Below are positions 15,259 to 22,262 of a stretch of 39,310 nucleotides of DNA, piece after piece. The stretch's first letter is position 1; each line of letters opens with the position of its first letter. The translations under genes and the position numbers were made by a program. The stretch is from CBDUMN01 sp965368335. Its GTDB lineage: Bacteria; Pseudomonadota; Alphaproteobacteria; Rhodospirillales; JAPHRK01. The notes beneath the pieces are model-generated. The model saw only the letters and a program-made list of their open reading frames with translations. It was not told the origin of the DNA and did not search any database. The stretch is taken from positions 1 to 39,310 of the forward strand of contig CBDUMN010000026.1 in NCBI GenBank assembly GCA_965368335.1, read 5' to 3'.

Positions 15259-15990
15259 TCAGGCCCAGCCGCCTGCAATGGGAATGATATGTCCGGTCAC
15301 GAAGCCGCACCGCCCACTGGCGAAAAGAGCGACCAGTTCGGCGACCTCTTCCGGTTCTCCCAACCGTCCCAGGGGAATGTTTTTCAACATCTTCGCCATG
15401 GCTCCTTCATTGGCCAGCAGCTCGGGCGGAAAATAGTCGGGATTTTTAATATAGTTGGGCGCAATGGCATTAACCGGGATACCCCATTTGGCCAGTTCCT
15501 TCGACAGAGTCGGCACCATAGCGTTGGCCGCGCCCCGCGCGGCGGCATACATGGCGTAGTTGGGAATGCCGGTTAAAGGCGCAGCCGAAGAGACAATGAG
15601 AATTCTCCCCGCGTTTTGCCGCTTCATCACCTTCGCCACCTGCCCCAACAGAGTAAACGGCCAAACCGCCAAGGCTTCCAAAGCATTGCGAAACTCATCG
15701 GGGTCGGCCTCATCGATGGGAACGCGATGGGCCGGATAGGGGTCGTTCGACACCAGAGCGTCCAATCGCCCAAACCGATCGATGATTTCCTCAACCATTC
15801 CCGCTGGATCCGTCGCCTCGCAAACCTCAGCGCCCGGCACTTCCGAACAAAACGCCGTCCGCTCGGCCTCATCGGCAAAAGCCATATCGTGGCAAACGAC
15901 CGTCATGTCTTCGGCCAATAACCGCTTAACCGCCGTTGGACCGATGAAATGTTTAACATGGGTCAGCAACGTAATGGGCTTGGCGCTCAT
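15259..15990 (-). CDS. Putative halohydrin dehalogenase (SDR superfamily)
   Basis: 243 residues with an SDR fold, but the usual dinucleotide-binding TGxxxGxG is missing. In its place is T10-HVKH-F15-I-G17, and the active site reads S135-x12-Y148-x3-R152, so Arg replaces the normal SDR Lys. These are the two motifs (T-x4-F/Y-x-G and S-x12-Y-x3-R) used to recognise halohydrin dehalogenases. Other segments also resemble HheC as I remember it: LVSND, VPIDE and SKELAKWGIPVNAIAPNYIKNPDYF. Those enzymes turn vicinal haloalcohols into epoxides without cofactor. Start ATG 15990 has AGGGA eight bases upstream, and a promoter candidate lies at 16030-16059, which excludes the longer frame. Stand-alone gene; activity is inferred. 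Confidence 0.75.
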   Translation of the reverse strand: MSAKPITLLTHVKHFIGPTAVKRLLAEDMTVVCHDMAFADEAERTAFCSEVPGAEVCEATDPAGMVEEIIDRFGRLDALVSNDPYPAHRVPIDEADPDEFRNALEALAVWPFTLLGQVAKVMKRQNAGRILIVSSAAPLTGIPNYAMYAAARGAANAMVPTLSKELAKWGIPVNAIAPNYIKNPDYFPPELLANEGAMAKMLKNIPLGRLGEPEEVAELVALFASGRCGFVTGHIIPIAGGWA

Positions 15991-16029
15991 GGTTTCGGTC
16001 CCTAAAAAATCGACGATGTTCCTCGCCGG

Positions 16030-16059
16030 ACTATAAAACGATCCGCACAACAGGAGCAA
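16030..16059 (-). promoter_or_regulatory. Candidate promoter of the halohydrin dehalogenase-like gene
   Basis: TTGCTC (16059-16054) and TATAGT (16035-16030) with an 18-bp spacer on the minus strand. Transcription would start near 16023, giving a leader of about 33 nt before ATG 15990. Confidence 0.42.
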
Positions 16060-16103
16060 TTCGGCCAAGCGCCGAAGATTTTTTGCTGATATTTTTAGGG
16101 AAA

Positions 16104-16190
<87 letters not shown>

Positions 16191-16209
16191 ATTTAGAAAG
16201 GCGGTGCAG

Positions 16210-16238
16210 GAACTACCGTCCGACCGGAGTTTTGTCAA
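16210..16238 (-). promoter_or_regulatory. Promoter of tRNA-Leu
   Basis: A perfect -35 TTGACA (16238-16233) and TAGTTC (16215-16210) with a 17-bp spacer on the minus strand. Transcription would start near 16203, about 13 nt before the mature 5' end. Confidence 0.55.
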
Positions 16239-16297
16239 CAGCTTTCAAAGGTTTTTGGGCATTTCTTTTTTGGCTGCCGAAATCACCGCCTTCGGGC

Positions 16298-16326
16298 TTC
16301 TCAAAAAGCGCTAAACCGATTATAAG
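16298..16326 (+). promoter_or_regulatory. Candidate promoter of the NDUFA9-like gene
   Basis: TTCTCA (4 of 6) and TATAAG (5 of 6) are spaced by 17 bp. Transcription would start near 16333, about 40 nt before the ATG. A strong GGAGGA (16358-16363) follows. Confidence 0.45.
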
Positions 16327-16371
16327 CGGCACACAGATTTATTATGGGTTCCGCCATGGAGGAAAAGGATC

Positions 16372-17391
16372 ATGGATCGTCGCATCGTCACGGTTTTCGG
16401 AGGCTCTGGTTTCCTGGGCCGCTACGTTGTCAAACGCCTGGTCAAAACCGGGCATATCGTCCGTGTCGCCGTCCGCGACCCGGAAGACGCGCTTTTCCTT
16501 AAGCCCATGGGCGAAGTCGGACAGGTGGTCCCGATGGCCGCCTCGCTGACCGACGAGGCTTCGATCAAGCGCGCCGTCGAAGGCGCCGAATGGGTGATCA
16601 ATCTGGTCGGCATTCTCTCCCCTTGGGGCAAGCAGTCGTTTGACAATATCCACCATATCGGCGCCGGTCTGGTCGCCAAGGCCGCCAAGGAAGCCGGTGT
16701 CGAGCGACTGGTTCACGTCTCAGCCCTCGGGGCGGACCCGGAATCGCCTTCGGCTTACGCCCGCACCAAGGCCGCCGGTGAACAAGCCGTGCTTGAGGCC
16801 TTCCCGGCGGCAACCATCTTGCAGCCTTCGGTGATCTTCGGCGTGGAAGACGGCTTCTTCAATAAATTCGCCGGCATCATGCGCTGGACTCCGGCCCTGC
16901 CGGTCTTCGGTTGCCCGCTGATCCCGAAAGTCACCTTCAAGTTTGAAGACGATACTCTGGTCGATATCGATCTCTATGGCGACGGCGGCTCCAAGTTCCA
17001 GCCGGTCTACGTGGTCGACGTCGCGGCCGCCGTGATCGCCTGCCTCGAAGACCGGGCGACGGAAGGCGAGCGTTATGAGATTTGCGGACCCAAGGTCTAT
17101 AGCTTCAAGGAAATCATGGAGCTGATCCTTAAGGTTTCCGGTCGCAAACGGCTTCTCGCTCCCGTCCCCTTCGGCATCGCCGGATTCGCCGCCTGGTTCA
17201 TCGAAAAACTACCCAAGCCCATGCTGACCCGTGATCAGCTGACCTTGCTGAAAAGCGACAACGTCGCCCACGACGGCGCACAGGGCCTGAAGGAACTGGG
17301 TATCGAAGCAACCCCGGCGGAAGTGGTTCTGCCAACCTACCTCAAACGCTTCACCCCCCAGAGACAACAATCTCCCCGTCTCGCCCACTAA
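16372..17391 (+). CDS. Complex I NDUFA9-subunit family protein (NAD(P)-binding, atypical SDR)
   Basis: 339 residues. The N-terminus has the Rossmann motif VTVFGGSGFLGRYVVKRL, followed by DLTxxASI-like and WVINLVGIL segments, HVSALGAD, SAYARTKAAGEQAV (YxxxK) and QPSVIFGVEDGFFN. These mark the atypical SDR family that includes the mitochondrial complex I subunit NDUFA9. In alphaproteobacteria the protein is usually encoded apart from the nuo operon and its role is poorly known; a link to ubiquinone synthesis or complex I assembly has been suggested for the family. GGAGGA lies eight bases before the ATG. It ends at a strong terminator shared with the convergent DUF523/DUF1722 gene. Confidence 0.9.
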   Translation: MDRRIVTVFGGSGFLGRYVVKRLVKTGHIVRVAVRDPEDALFLKPMGEVGQVVPMAASLTDEASIKRAVEGAEWVINLVGILSPWGKQSFDNIHHIGAGLVAKAAKEAGVERLVHVSALGADPESPSAYARTKAAGEQAVLEAFPAATILQPSVIFGVEDGFFNKFAGIMRWTPALPVFGCPLIPKVTFKFEDDTLVDIDLYGDGGSKFQPVYVVDVAAAVIACLEDRATEGERYEICGPKVYSFKEIMELILKVSGRKRLLAPVPFGIAGFAAWFIEKLPKPMLTRDQLTLLKSDNVAHDGAQGLKELGIEATPAEVVLPTYLKRFTPQRQQSPRLAH

Positions 17392-17414
17392 TCGGCGACG
17401 GAAATTTTCTTTTT

Positions 17415-17447
17415 AAAAAGGCGGCTCTCGCAACGGGCCGCCTTTTT
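17415..17447. terminator. Bidirectional Rho-independent terminator
   Basis: AAAAAGGCGGC (17415-17425) pairs perfectly with GCCGCCTTTTT (17437-17447). Runs of A and T at both ends let it work on both strands, between the convergent genes ending at 17391 and 17453. Confidence 0.88.
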
Positions 17448-17452
17448 AATGC

Positions 17453-18409
17453 TCACACATGATTGCGCAGCATCAGCTCTTTCGGATGGGGGTTGAGGTA
17501 GGTCTGGTCGGCGAGGTAGTCGACCTCAAAGCGGCGGACCAAATGACGGATCAGCGTCATGGGCACGATTAACGGGGTCAGGCCTTTTCTGAATTCCTCA
17601 ACCACTTCCGCCACCTCCTGGCGCTCCCGACCTTCCATTTGTTTTTTCATATAGCCCGCCATATGGGTCAGGGCGTTGGCGTGTCGGCCCGGCGTGGCGC
17701 GTTTTTCCATCGCGGCCATAAATAAGTCTCGGTAGCGCACGGCAAGAAATTTAGGGTCCCACTTTTTCCCCTCGGCCACCAAACGGCCCAGCTCGCCATA
17801 GGCCTTGGTGTCATGGGCCATCAGCAGCAATTTCTCACGGCTATGGAAGGCCACCAAATCACCAAGCGACCAGTCGGATGAAAAGAATTCTCCCAAGCGG
17901 GCATAGGCGAAAACCCGTTCGATGAAATTCTCTCTGATCTTGGCGTCATGGAGCCGCCCTTCATCCTCAACGGGGAGCTGCGGCAGGGCCTCGGTCAGCG
18001 CCTGGGCGAACAGGCCGCGTCCATCCCTCTGGGCCGGATGGCCGTTCTTGTAGGTCTTGACCCGGTGCAGGCCGCAGCTGGGAGAATCCTTTTTCAGGAT
18101 ATAGCCGGACAAACCCGCCGTTGTAATCTCCTCAGCCTTTGCCAGAGCCCAGGCGGTCATTGTCGCCGTATAGTCCGCACCGCTCTTCGGAGCGACCAGT
18201 CTGAACCCATCTTCAGCGCCGCGTTCAAGCCGGATGGTTTCACGTGGCAATCCCAGGCCGATGCCCATCTCCGGACAAGCGGGGACATACTCGACAAAGG
18301 GCGCAAGCTGCTCGGTGACGAAACGGTCTCGTTTATGGCCGCCGTCGTGGCGCACCTTTTCGCCCAACAAACAGGAGGAGACGCCGATACGGATCGGTGC
18401 TTCGGTCAT
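17453..18409 (-). CDS. DUF523 and DUF1722 domain protein (YbgA-like)
   Basis: 318 residues in two parts. Residues 1-150 are DUF523: GVSSCLLGEKVRHDGGHKR, the YVPACPEMGIGLGLPRE segment and KKDSPSCGLHRVKTY, with three conserved cysteines that could bind a metal or cluster. Residues 190-315 are DUF1722 (YbgA): FHSREKLLLMAHDTKAYGELGRLVA and HLVRRFEVDYLADQTYLNPHPKELMLRN. The function of the fusion is unknown; in many bacteria it lies next to DNA photolyase, which is not seen here. ATG 18409 is 11 bp after the upstream gene, so the two are co-transcribed. Confidence 0.9.
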   Translation of the reverse strand: MTEAPIRIGVSSCLLGEKVRHDGGHKRDRFVTEQLAPFVEYVPACPEMGIGLGLPRETIRLERGAEDGFRLVAPKSGADYTATMTAWALAKAEEITTAGLSGYILKKDSPSCGLHRVKTYKNGHPAQRDGRGLFAQALTEALPQLPVEDEGRLHDAKIRENFIERVFAYARLGEFFSSDWSLGDLVAFHSREKLLLMAHDTKAYGELGRLVAEGKKWDPKFLAVRYRDLFMAAMEKRATPGRHANALTHMAGYMKKQMEGRERQEVAEVVEEFRKGLTPLIVPMTLIRHLVRRFEVDYLADQTYLNPHPKELMLRNHV

Positions 18410-18420
18410 AAGGTGCCTTT

Positions 18421-18846
18421 CTAAAAGAACGGATCGTAAGCCCATTGCAACAAAGCCTGGCGCTGTCTCCGGCGACAGGACAGATCGAAAGGCTCACAGC
18501 CCTTTTTGATTCCGCCGATATGCCGGGGGCCGAACGCCTTCCAGCGGCCGATCTGAAAGGCATCCACCTCGGGCAACCGGCGTCCCAGGCTGTAGCGGCA
18601 ATACCATTGAAACCATCCCAAGGGGTCTTCCGGCGTAATCCATCCCTTGGCCTGCCATTCGGCCCGCGAAAGCCCCGAAGCAATCCCAAAACAGTTGAGC
18701 GACACATCGAACCCAACAGTGCCAAGTCGCGCATTCTCGAACCATTCAGCCGGATATTCCTTATGATCCCCCTCAAAATACCACCCCCCGAAAACGCCAT
18801 GCTCCAGCATTTCCCGAGGCGTCAATTGAGGCGTGAATTCGGACAT
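18421..18846 (-). CDS. Conserved hypothetical protein, aromatic-rich
   Basis: 141 residues, no signal peptide or membrane segment. I cannot assign a named domain. Striking features are many Trp, Tyr and Phe residues (GGWYFEGDHKEYPAEWF, DPLGWFQWYCRYSLGRR) and the C-terminal CEPFDLSCRRRQRQALLQWAYD. The invariant-looking GWFQWYCRY block suggests an enzyme or binding pocket rather than a random protein. AAGGGA precedes the ATG by about six bases. It is the first gene of a two-gene unit with the DUF523/DUF1722 gene, so a shared role is likely. Confidence 0.75.
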   Translation of the reverse strand: MSEFTPQLTPREMLEHGVFGGWYFEGDHKEYPAEWFENARLGTVGFDVSLNCFGIASGLSRAEWQAKGWITPEDPLGWFQWYCRYSLGRRLPEVDAFQIGRWKAFGPRHIGGIKKGCEPFDLSCRRRQRQALLQWAYDPFF

Positions 18847-19235
18847 GGCGTTCCCTTGAGCAACTTGGTTATTTGTTCAACGGCATATGGGGGGAAGGGA
18901 TATTGATTTTCAAGGACGCCCAATAAAACTCTTTCTATTTCAGATAGTTAACCAGAGATTAACAAAGTTGCCGCAACTACGAATGCAGGCGACGAAGATG
19001 CGGAAGCGGGCTCAATCAACTACAAACGTCGATTCAAAATATTTTCAGAGGCCCAAAAGAAGGCCGATATGAAAATTCGACGGCTTGAGCGAGAGCAAAA
19101 TTCCGTAGGTGGAATTTTCAGACGGTAAAACCGGTGCCGGAGCGTAATTTAATCTTCCGGAAACTATTTCAGCAAAGCCCTTTTGCGACCCGGTCGGAAA
19201 AAATTATAGAGAAACCAGCGCCGCGAAAAGGCGCC
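18847..19235. other. 389-bp AT-richer intergenic region
   Basis: This stretch separates the MarR gene from the gene at 18846. It is visibly richer in A and T than its neighbours. It holds a perfect 8-bp hairpin, AAAATTCC-GTAGGT-GGAATTTT (19097-19118), and no frame with a good ribosome-binding site. I see no RNA gene or repeat and no clear promoter for the gene at 18846. Confidence 0.5.
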
Positions 19236-19586
19236 CTATTCGTCCTCTTCGAGAGCCTGCGCCGAGGCCGAAATAATCTCGCCGAATTCACGAAGAAAAA
19301 CCGATCCTTTAACGGTCCGCTGAATCAGCACCGAACGGCGATCCGACTCATCGATCTTGCGGCGTAACAATTCCAATTCACTCAACCGGTCGAGAGCCCG
19401 CGTCACCGCAGGCTTAGAGACAGCAAGGGTTTCGGAGAGGCCGCGCACCGTATGCGGCGGCGGCGTCAGATAGACGGTGAGCAGTAAAGCCATTTGGCGG
19501 GCCGACAGATCGGGCGACTCCCGGCGCACGCTTTCGGTGATTGAAAGACGCCAAAGATCCAAGGCTTTTACCGGTGAAAGATCCAC
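19236..19586 (-). CDS. MarR-family winged-helix transcriptional regulator, short
   Basis: 116 residues, shorter than the usual 140-160. The winged HTH is clear: DLSARQMALLLTVYLTPPPHTVRGLSETLAVSKPAVTRALDRLSELELLRRKIDESDRRSVLIQRT, including the recognition helix and the DRR wing motif. The flanking dimer helices are short. The start is GTG 19586 with AGGGA nine bases upstream. It lies 115 bp downstream of the leucyl aminopeptidase gene on the same strand. The ligand and targets are unknown. Confidence 0.85.
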   Translation of the reverse strand: MDLSPVKALDLWRLSITESVRRESPDLSARQMALLLTVYLTPPPHTVRGLSETLAVSKPAVTRALDRLSELELLRRKIDESDRRSVLIQRTVKGSVFLREFGEIISASAQALEEDE

Positions 19587-19701
19587 GAAAAAGGTTCCCT
19601 AACACAGCCGCAAAAAAGGCTTTTGTTTCGCTATCGTTACTTTTTTACCCGAGTCGCCATCCGACAGCAACCGAAAACCTTTCGCCTTCAATGGCGCACC
19701 G

Positions 19702-21078
19702 TCAACGCCCTTTGAACCGCTCCGAAACAAACCCGAACAGGGCGCGCAATCCCATCGCCTCACCCCCCTCCGGGCGTCCGGGACGGCTACTGACATTCCA
19801 GGCCATAAGGTCGAGATGCATCCAGGGAATTTTGGTTCCGACAAATTCCCGGAGAAACAAAGCAGCAGTAATCGCGCCGCCGTATGGGCTGTTGGTATCG
19901 TTGGAAACATCGGCGACCTTTGAATCGATCATCGGTCGATAACCGTCCCACAGAGGCAATTGCCAAAGCGGGTCGCCTTCTTTGCGCCCCCACCTGACGG
20001 CATCTTCGGCCGTTTGGTCGTCGTTTGAAAACAAAACCGGGATATCCGTTCCCAAAGCCACCCGCGCCGCGCCGGTCAACGTGGCGCAATCGATAATCAG
20101 TTCTGGCTTTTCGGAGACCGCTTCAGCCAAGGCATCGGCCAGAACCACCCGCCCCTCGGCATCCGTATGGCCGATCTCAATGGTTTTCCCCGACCGGCTG
20201 GTCACCACGTCGAGCGGCCGCATGGCGTTGCCCGAGACGCTGTTTTCGACGGCGGGAATAAGCACCCGCAGACGCACCTTGAGCTTGGCAGCCATAATCA
20301 TCCGCGCCAGCCCCAGAACGTGAGCCGCGCCGCCCATGTCCTTTTTCATGATCCGCATGGCGGGAGCGGGCTTAATATCGAGACCGCCGGAATCGAAACA
20401 GACGCCTTTGCCGACCAGGGTTAACTTGGGATCCTTCTCCTCTCCCCAGGTCAGATCAATTAGGCGAGGCGCTTCGACGCTGGCCCGCCCAACCGCATGA
20501 ATGGCCGGGTAGTTCCGGCTGAGCAGGTCGTCCCCTTCGATAGTCGCACACTTGGCCCCAAACTCCTCAGCCAAACCCCGCGCCGCCGCAGCCAACTGGG
20601 CAGGCCCCATATCGGCCGCCGGCGTATTAACCAAATCGCGAACCAGAAAGATCGAAGAAACGGTTCTCTCAACGGCCTCCCGGTCGCAGGACTTGGGCCA
20701 AACAAGCACCGGAAAAACCGCATTGCTTTTTTTATAGCGGCTGAAGCGATAGGTCGCCAAAGCCCAGCCCATGGCCCCGGCGGTGGCCGTTTGTTTGGTC
20801 GCTTTGTCTTCCAGCGCATAGGTCTGGGCGGGCAGCTTTGCAGCCAGGGCGGCGAAATCCCAAATCGGCTCGTCGCGGTCGACACCGGCCAGCGCCATGG
20901 CGATCTTGCCTTTCTTGCCGGGCACCAGACAAACCGAGCCGGGAGCGGCATCAAACTTATTGTGCTCCACCCAGGCTGAAACCGCCGCATCCTGTTTCTC
21001 GAGCCAGGACTTCAACTGCCCCTGACGCAAAGGGATAAGAGGGATGGCTCCTTTGGTCTTCTCGGTAAAACAATCCAA
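19702..21078 (-). CDS. Leucyl aminopeptidase family protein (M17)
   Basis: 458 residues from the chosen start. The M17 catalytic domain is complete: GKGVCFDSGGLDIKPAPAM and MKKDMGGAA supply metal-binding Lys/Asp, and HTDAEGRVVLADAL is the metal/Arg signature (NTDAEGR in most members, with His here). The enzyme removes N-terminal amino acids with two metal ions, in the cytoplasm. The frame is open to GTG 21165, but those 29 codons overlap the terminator of ppk2. The TTG at 21078 has AAGGAG nine bases upstream and gives the normal family length, so I prefer it. Confidence 0.92.
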   Translation of the reverse strand: MDCFTEKTKGAIPLIPLRQGQLKSWLEKQDAAVSAWVEHNKFDAAPGSVCLVPGKKGKIAMALAGVDRDEPIWDFAALAAKLPAQTYALEDKATKQTATAGAMGWALATYRFSRYKKSNAVFPVLVWPKSCDREAVERTVSSIFLVRDLVNTPAADMGPAQLAAAARGLAEEFGAKCATIEGDDLLSRNYPAIHAVGRASVEAPRLIDLTWGEEKDPKLTLVGKGVCFDSGGLDIKPAPAMRIMKKDMGGAAHVLGLARMIMAAKLKVRLRVLIPAVENSVSGNAMRPLDVVTSRSGKTIEIGHTDAEGRVVLADALAEAVSEKPELIIDCATLTGAARVALGTDIPVLFSNDDQTAEDAVRWGRKEGDPLWQLPLWDGYRPMIDSKVADVSNDTNSPYGGAITAALFLREFVGTKIPWMHLDLMAWNVSSRPGRPEGGEAMGLRALFGFVSERFKGR

Positions 21079-21116
21079 CGCGAAGGTCTCCTTAGGGTCT
21101 ATAGAGTCTATTTCGA

Positions 21117-21151
21117 TAAAAACGGGCGGCGGGAGCTTTCCCCCACCGCCC
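21117..21151 (-). terminator. Rho-independent terminator after ppk2
   Basis: GGGCGGTGGG (21151-21142) pairs with CCCGCCGCCC (21133-21124) with one wobble, loop of 8, then GTTTTT. It lies 30 bp after the ppk2 stop codon and upstream of the preferred aminopeptidase start. Confidence 0.8.
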
Positions 21152-21180
21152 TCAGAACTCCCCACGTGGGGGAACCTATT

Positions 21181-22134
21181 TTACTTTTGCTTCTTGGCTT
21201 TCTTGGCCGCCTTTTCAGCTTCACTCCCGAAGTCGCCATCGGTTATATCGGGCACAAAGCTCTGGTCGTCAATAGGCGGGCGCACATAGCCCACGCCCGG
21301 CTCCAAACGCTTGTGCAGCTTAATCGGCCCCGGCGTCAGGTCTCCATAGGGGACTAGACTTAACAGATGGGAAATACAGTTGAGCCGAGCGCGCTTTTTA
21401 ACGTCGGCCTCAACCACATACCAAGGCGCTTGCTTGATGTCGGTATGGGCGAACATTTCATCCTTGGCGCGGGAATAATCCATCCAGCGATCCCTGGACT
21501 CCAAATCCATGGGACTCAGCTTCCAACGCTTAATCGGGTTTTCGGCCCGCGCCTGGAACCGGCGTTCCTGCTCTTCATCGGATACCGAGAACCAATACTT
21601 AATCAGGATAATCCCCGAGCGAACCAGCATCCGTTCGAACTCAGGGCAGGTTCTCAGGAAATCGACGTATTCATCCTGGGTGCAAAAACCCATGACCTTT
21701 TCGACACCCGCCCGGTTATACCAGGAGCGGTCGAACAGCACCATTTCGCCCGCCGCCGGAAGATGCGGCACATAGCGCTGAAAATACCATTGGGTTTTTT
21801 CGCGCTCGGTCGGCGTACCCAGAGCGACCACTCGACAAATACGGGGGTTCAGGGGCTCGGTAATCCGCTTGATCGTGCCCCCCTTACCGGCAGCGTCCCG
21901 CCCTTCGAAGATGACCACCACCTTCAGTCCCTTGGCCTTGATCCACTCCTGCAGCTTGACCAATTCGACCTGCAACTTGGCCAGTTCGCATTCGTAAATG
22001 CTGTTCTTGAGTTTTTTCGGCCTGGGAAGAAAATCCGCCACCTGACCGGCGATATGCAGATGTTGAGCTTTGGTAACGTCGTCTTCTTCTGTATCGACGG
22101 GTCGCCCCGCCTTTTTCGTCGCTTTTTTAGACAT
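21181..22134 (-). CDS. ppk2: Polyphosphate kinase 2 (PPK2 family, single domain)
   Basis: 317 residues. Walker A is FEGRDAAGKGGTIKRI, Walker B DRSWYNRAGVE, and the lid segment is ALGTPTEREKTQWYFQRYVPHLP; later RWKLSPMDLESRDRW and APWYVVEADVKKRARLN are typical of PPK2. The enzyme moves phosphate between polyphosphate and nucleoside diphosphates. Single-domain length and sequence suggest class I (NDP kinase type), but class needs an alignment. The C-terminus is a Lys/Ala tail. I use ATG 22134; ATG 22152 is also possible. A weak promoter (TTGCGG-17-TAGGCT) lies upstream. Confidence 0.93.
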   Translation of the reverse strand: MSKKATKKAGRPVDTEEDDVTKAQHLHIAGQVADFLPRPKKLKNSIYECELAKLQVELVKLQEWIKAKGLKVVVIFEGRDAAGKGGTIKRITEPLNPRICRVVALGTPTEREKTQWYFQRYVPHLPAAGEMVLFDRSWYNRAGVEKVMGFCTQDEYVDFLRTCPEFERMLVRSGIILIKYWFSVSDEEQERRFQARAENPIKRWKLSPMDLESRDRWMDYSRAKDEMFAHTDIKQAPWYVVEADVKKRARLNCISHLLSLVPYGDLTPGPIKLHKRLEPGVGYVRPPIDDQSFVPDITDGDFGSEAEKAAKKAKKQK

Positions 22135-22262
22135 CTCTAGGCCCCCACCCATCAAGTTGTTATAAATCAACCTAAATTAAGGAAGCAGCCTAGCGGAATT
22201 CACCCCCCGCCGCAAAGCTCTCACGGAATACGATTAGTGAAAACGATCTAAATGCCAATAAT

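Noticed and set aside
15991..16068. Longer N-terminus for the halohydrin dehalogenase-like protein
   Set aside because: The extra 26 codons overlap the likely promoter, and ATG 15990 has a good ribosome-binding site and the family N-terminus.
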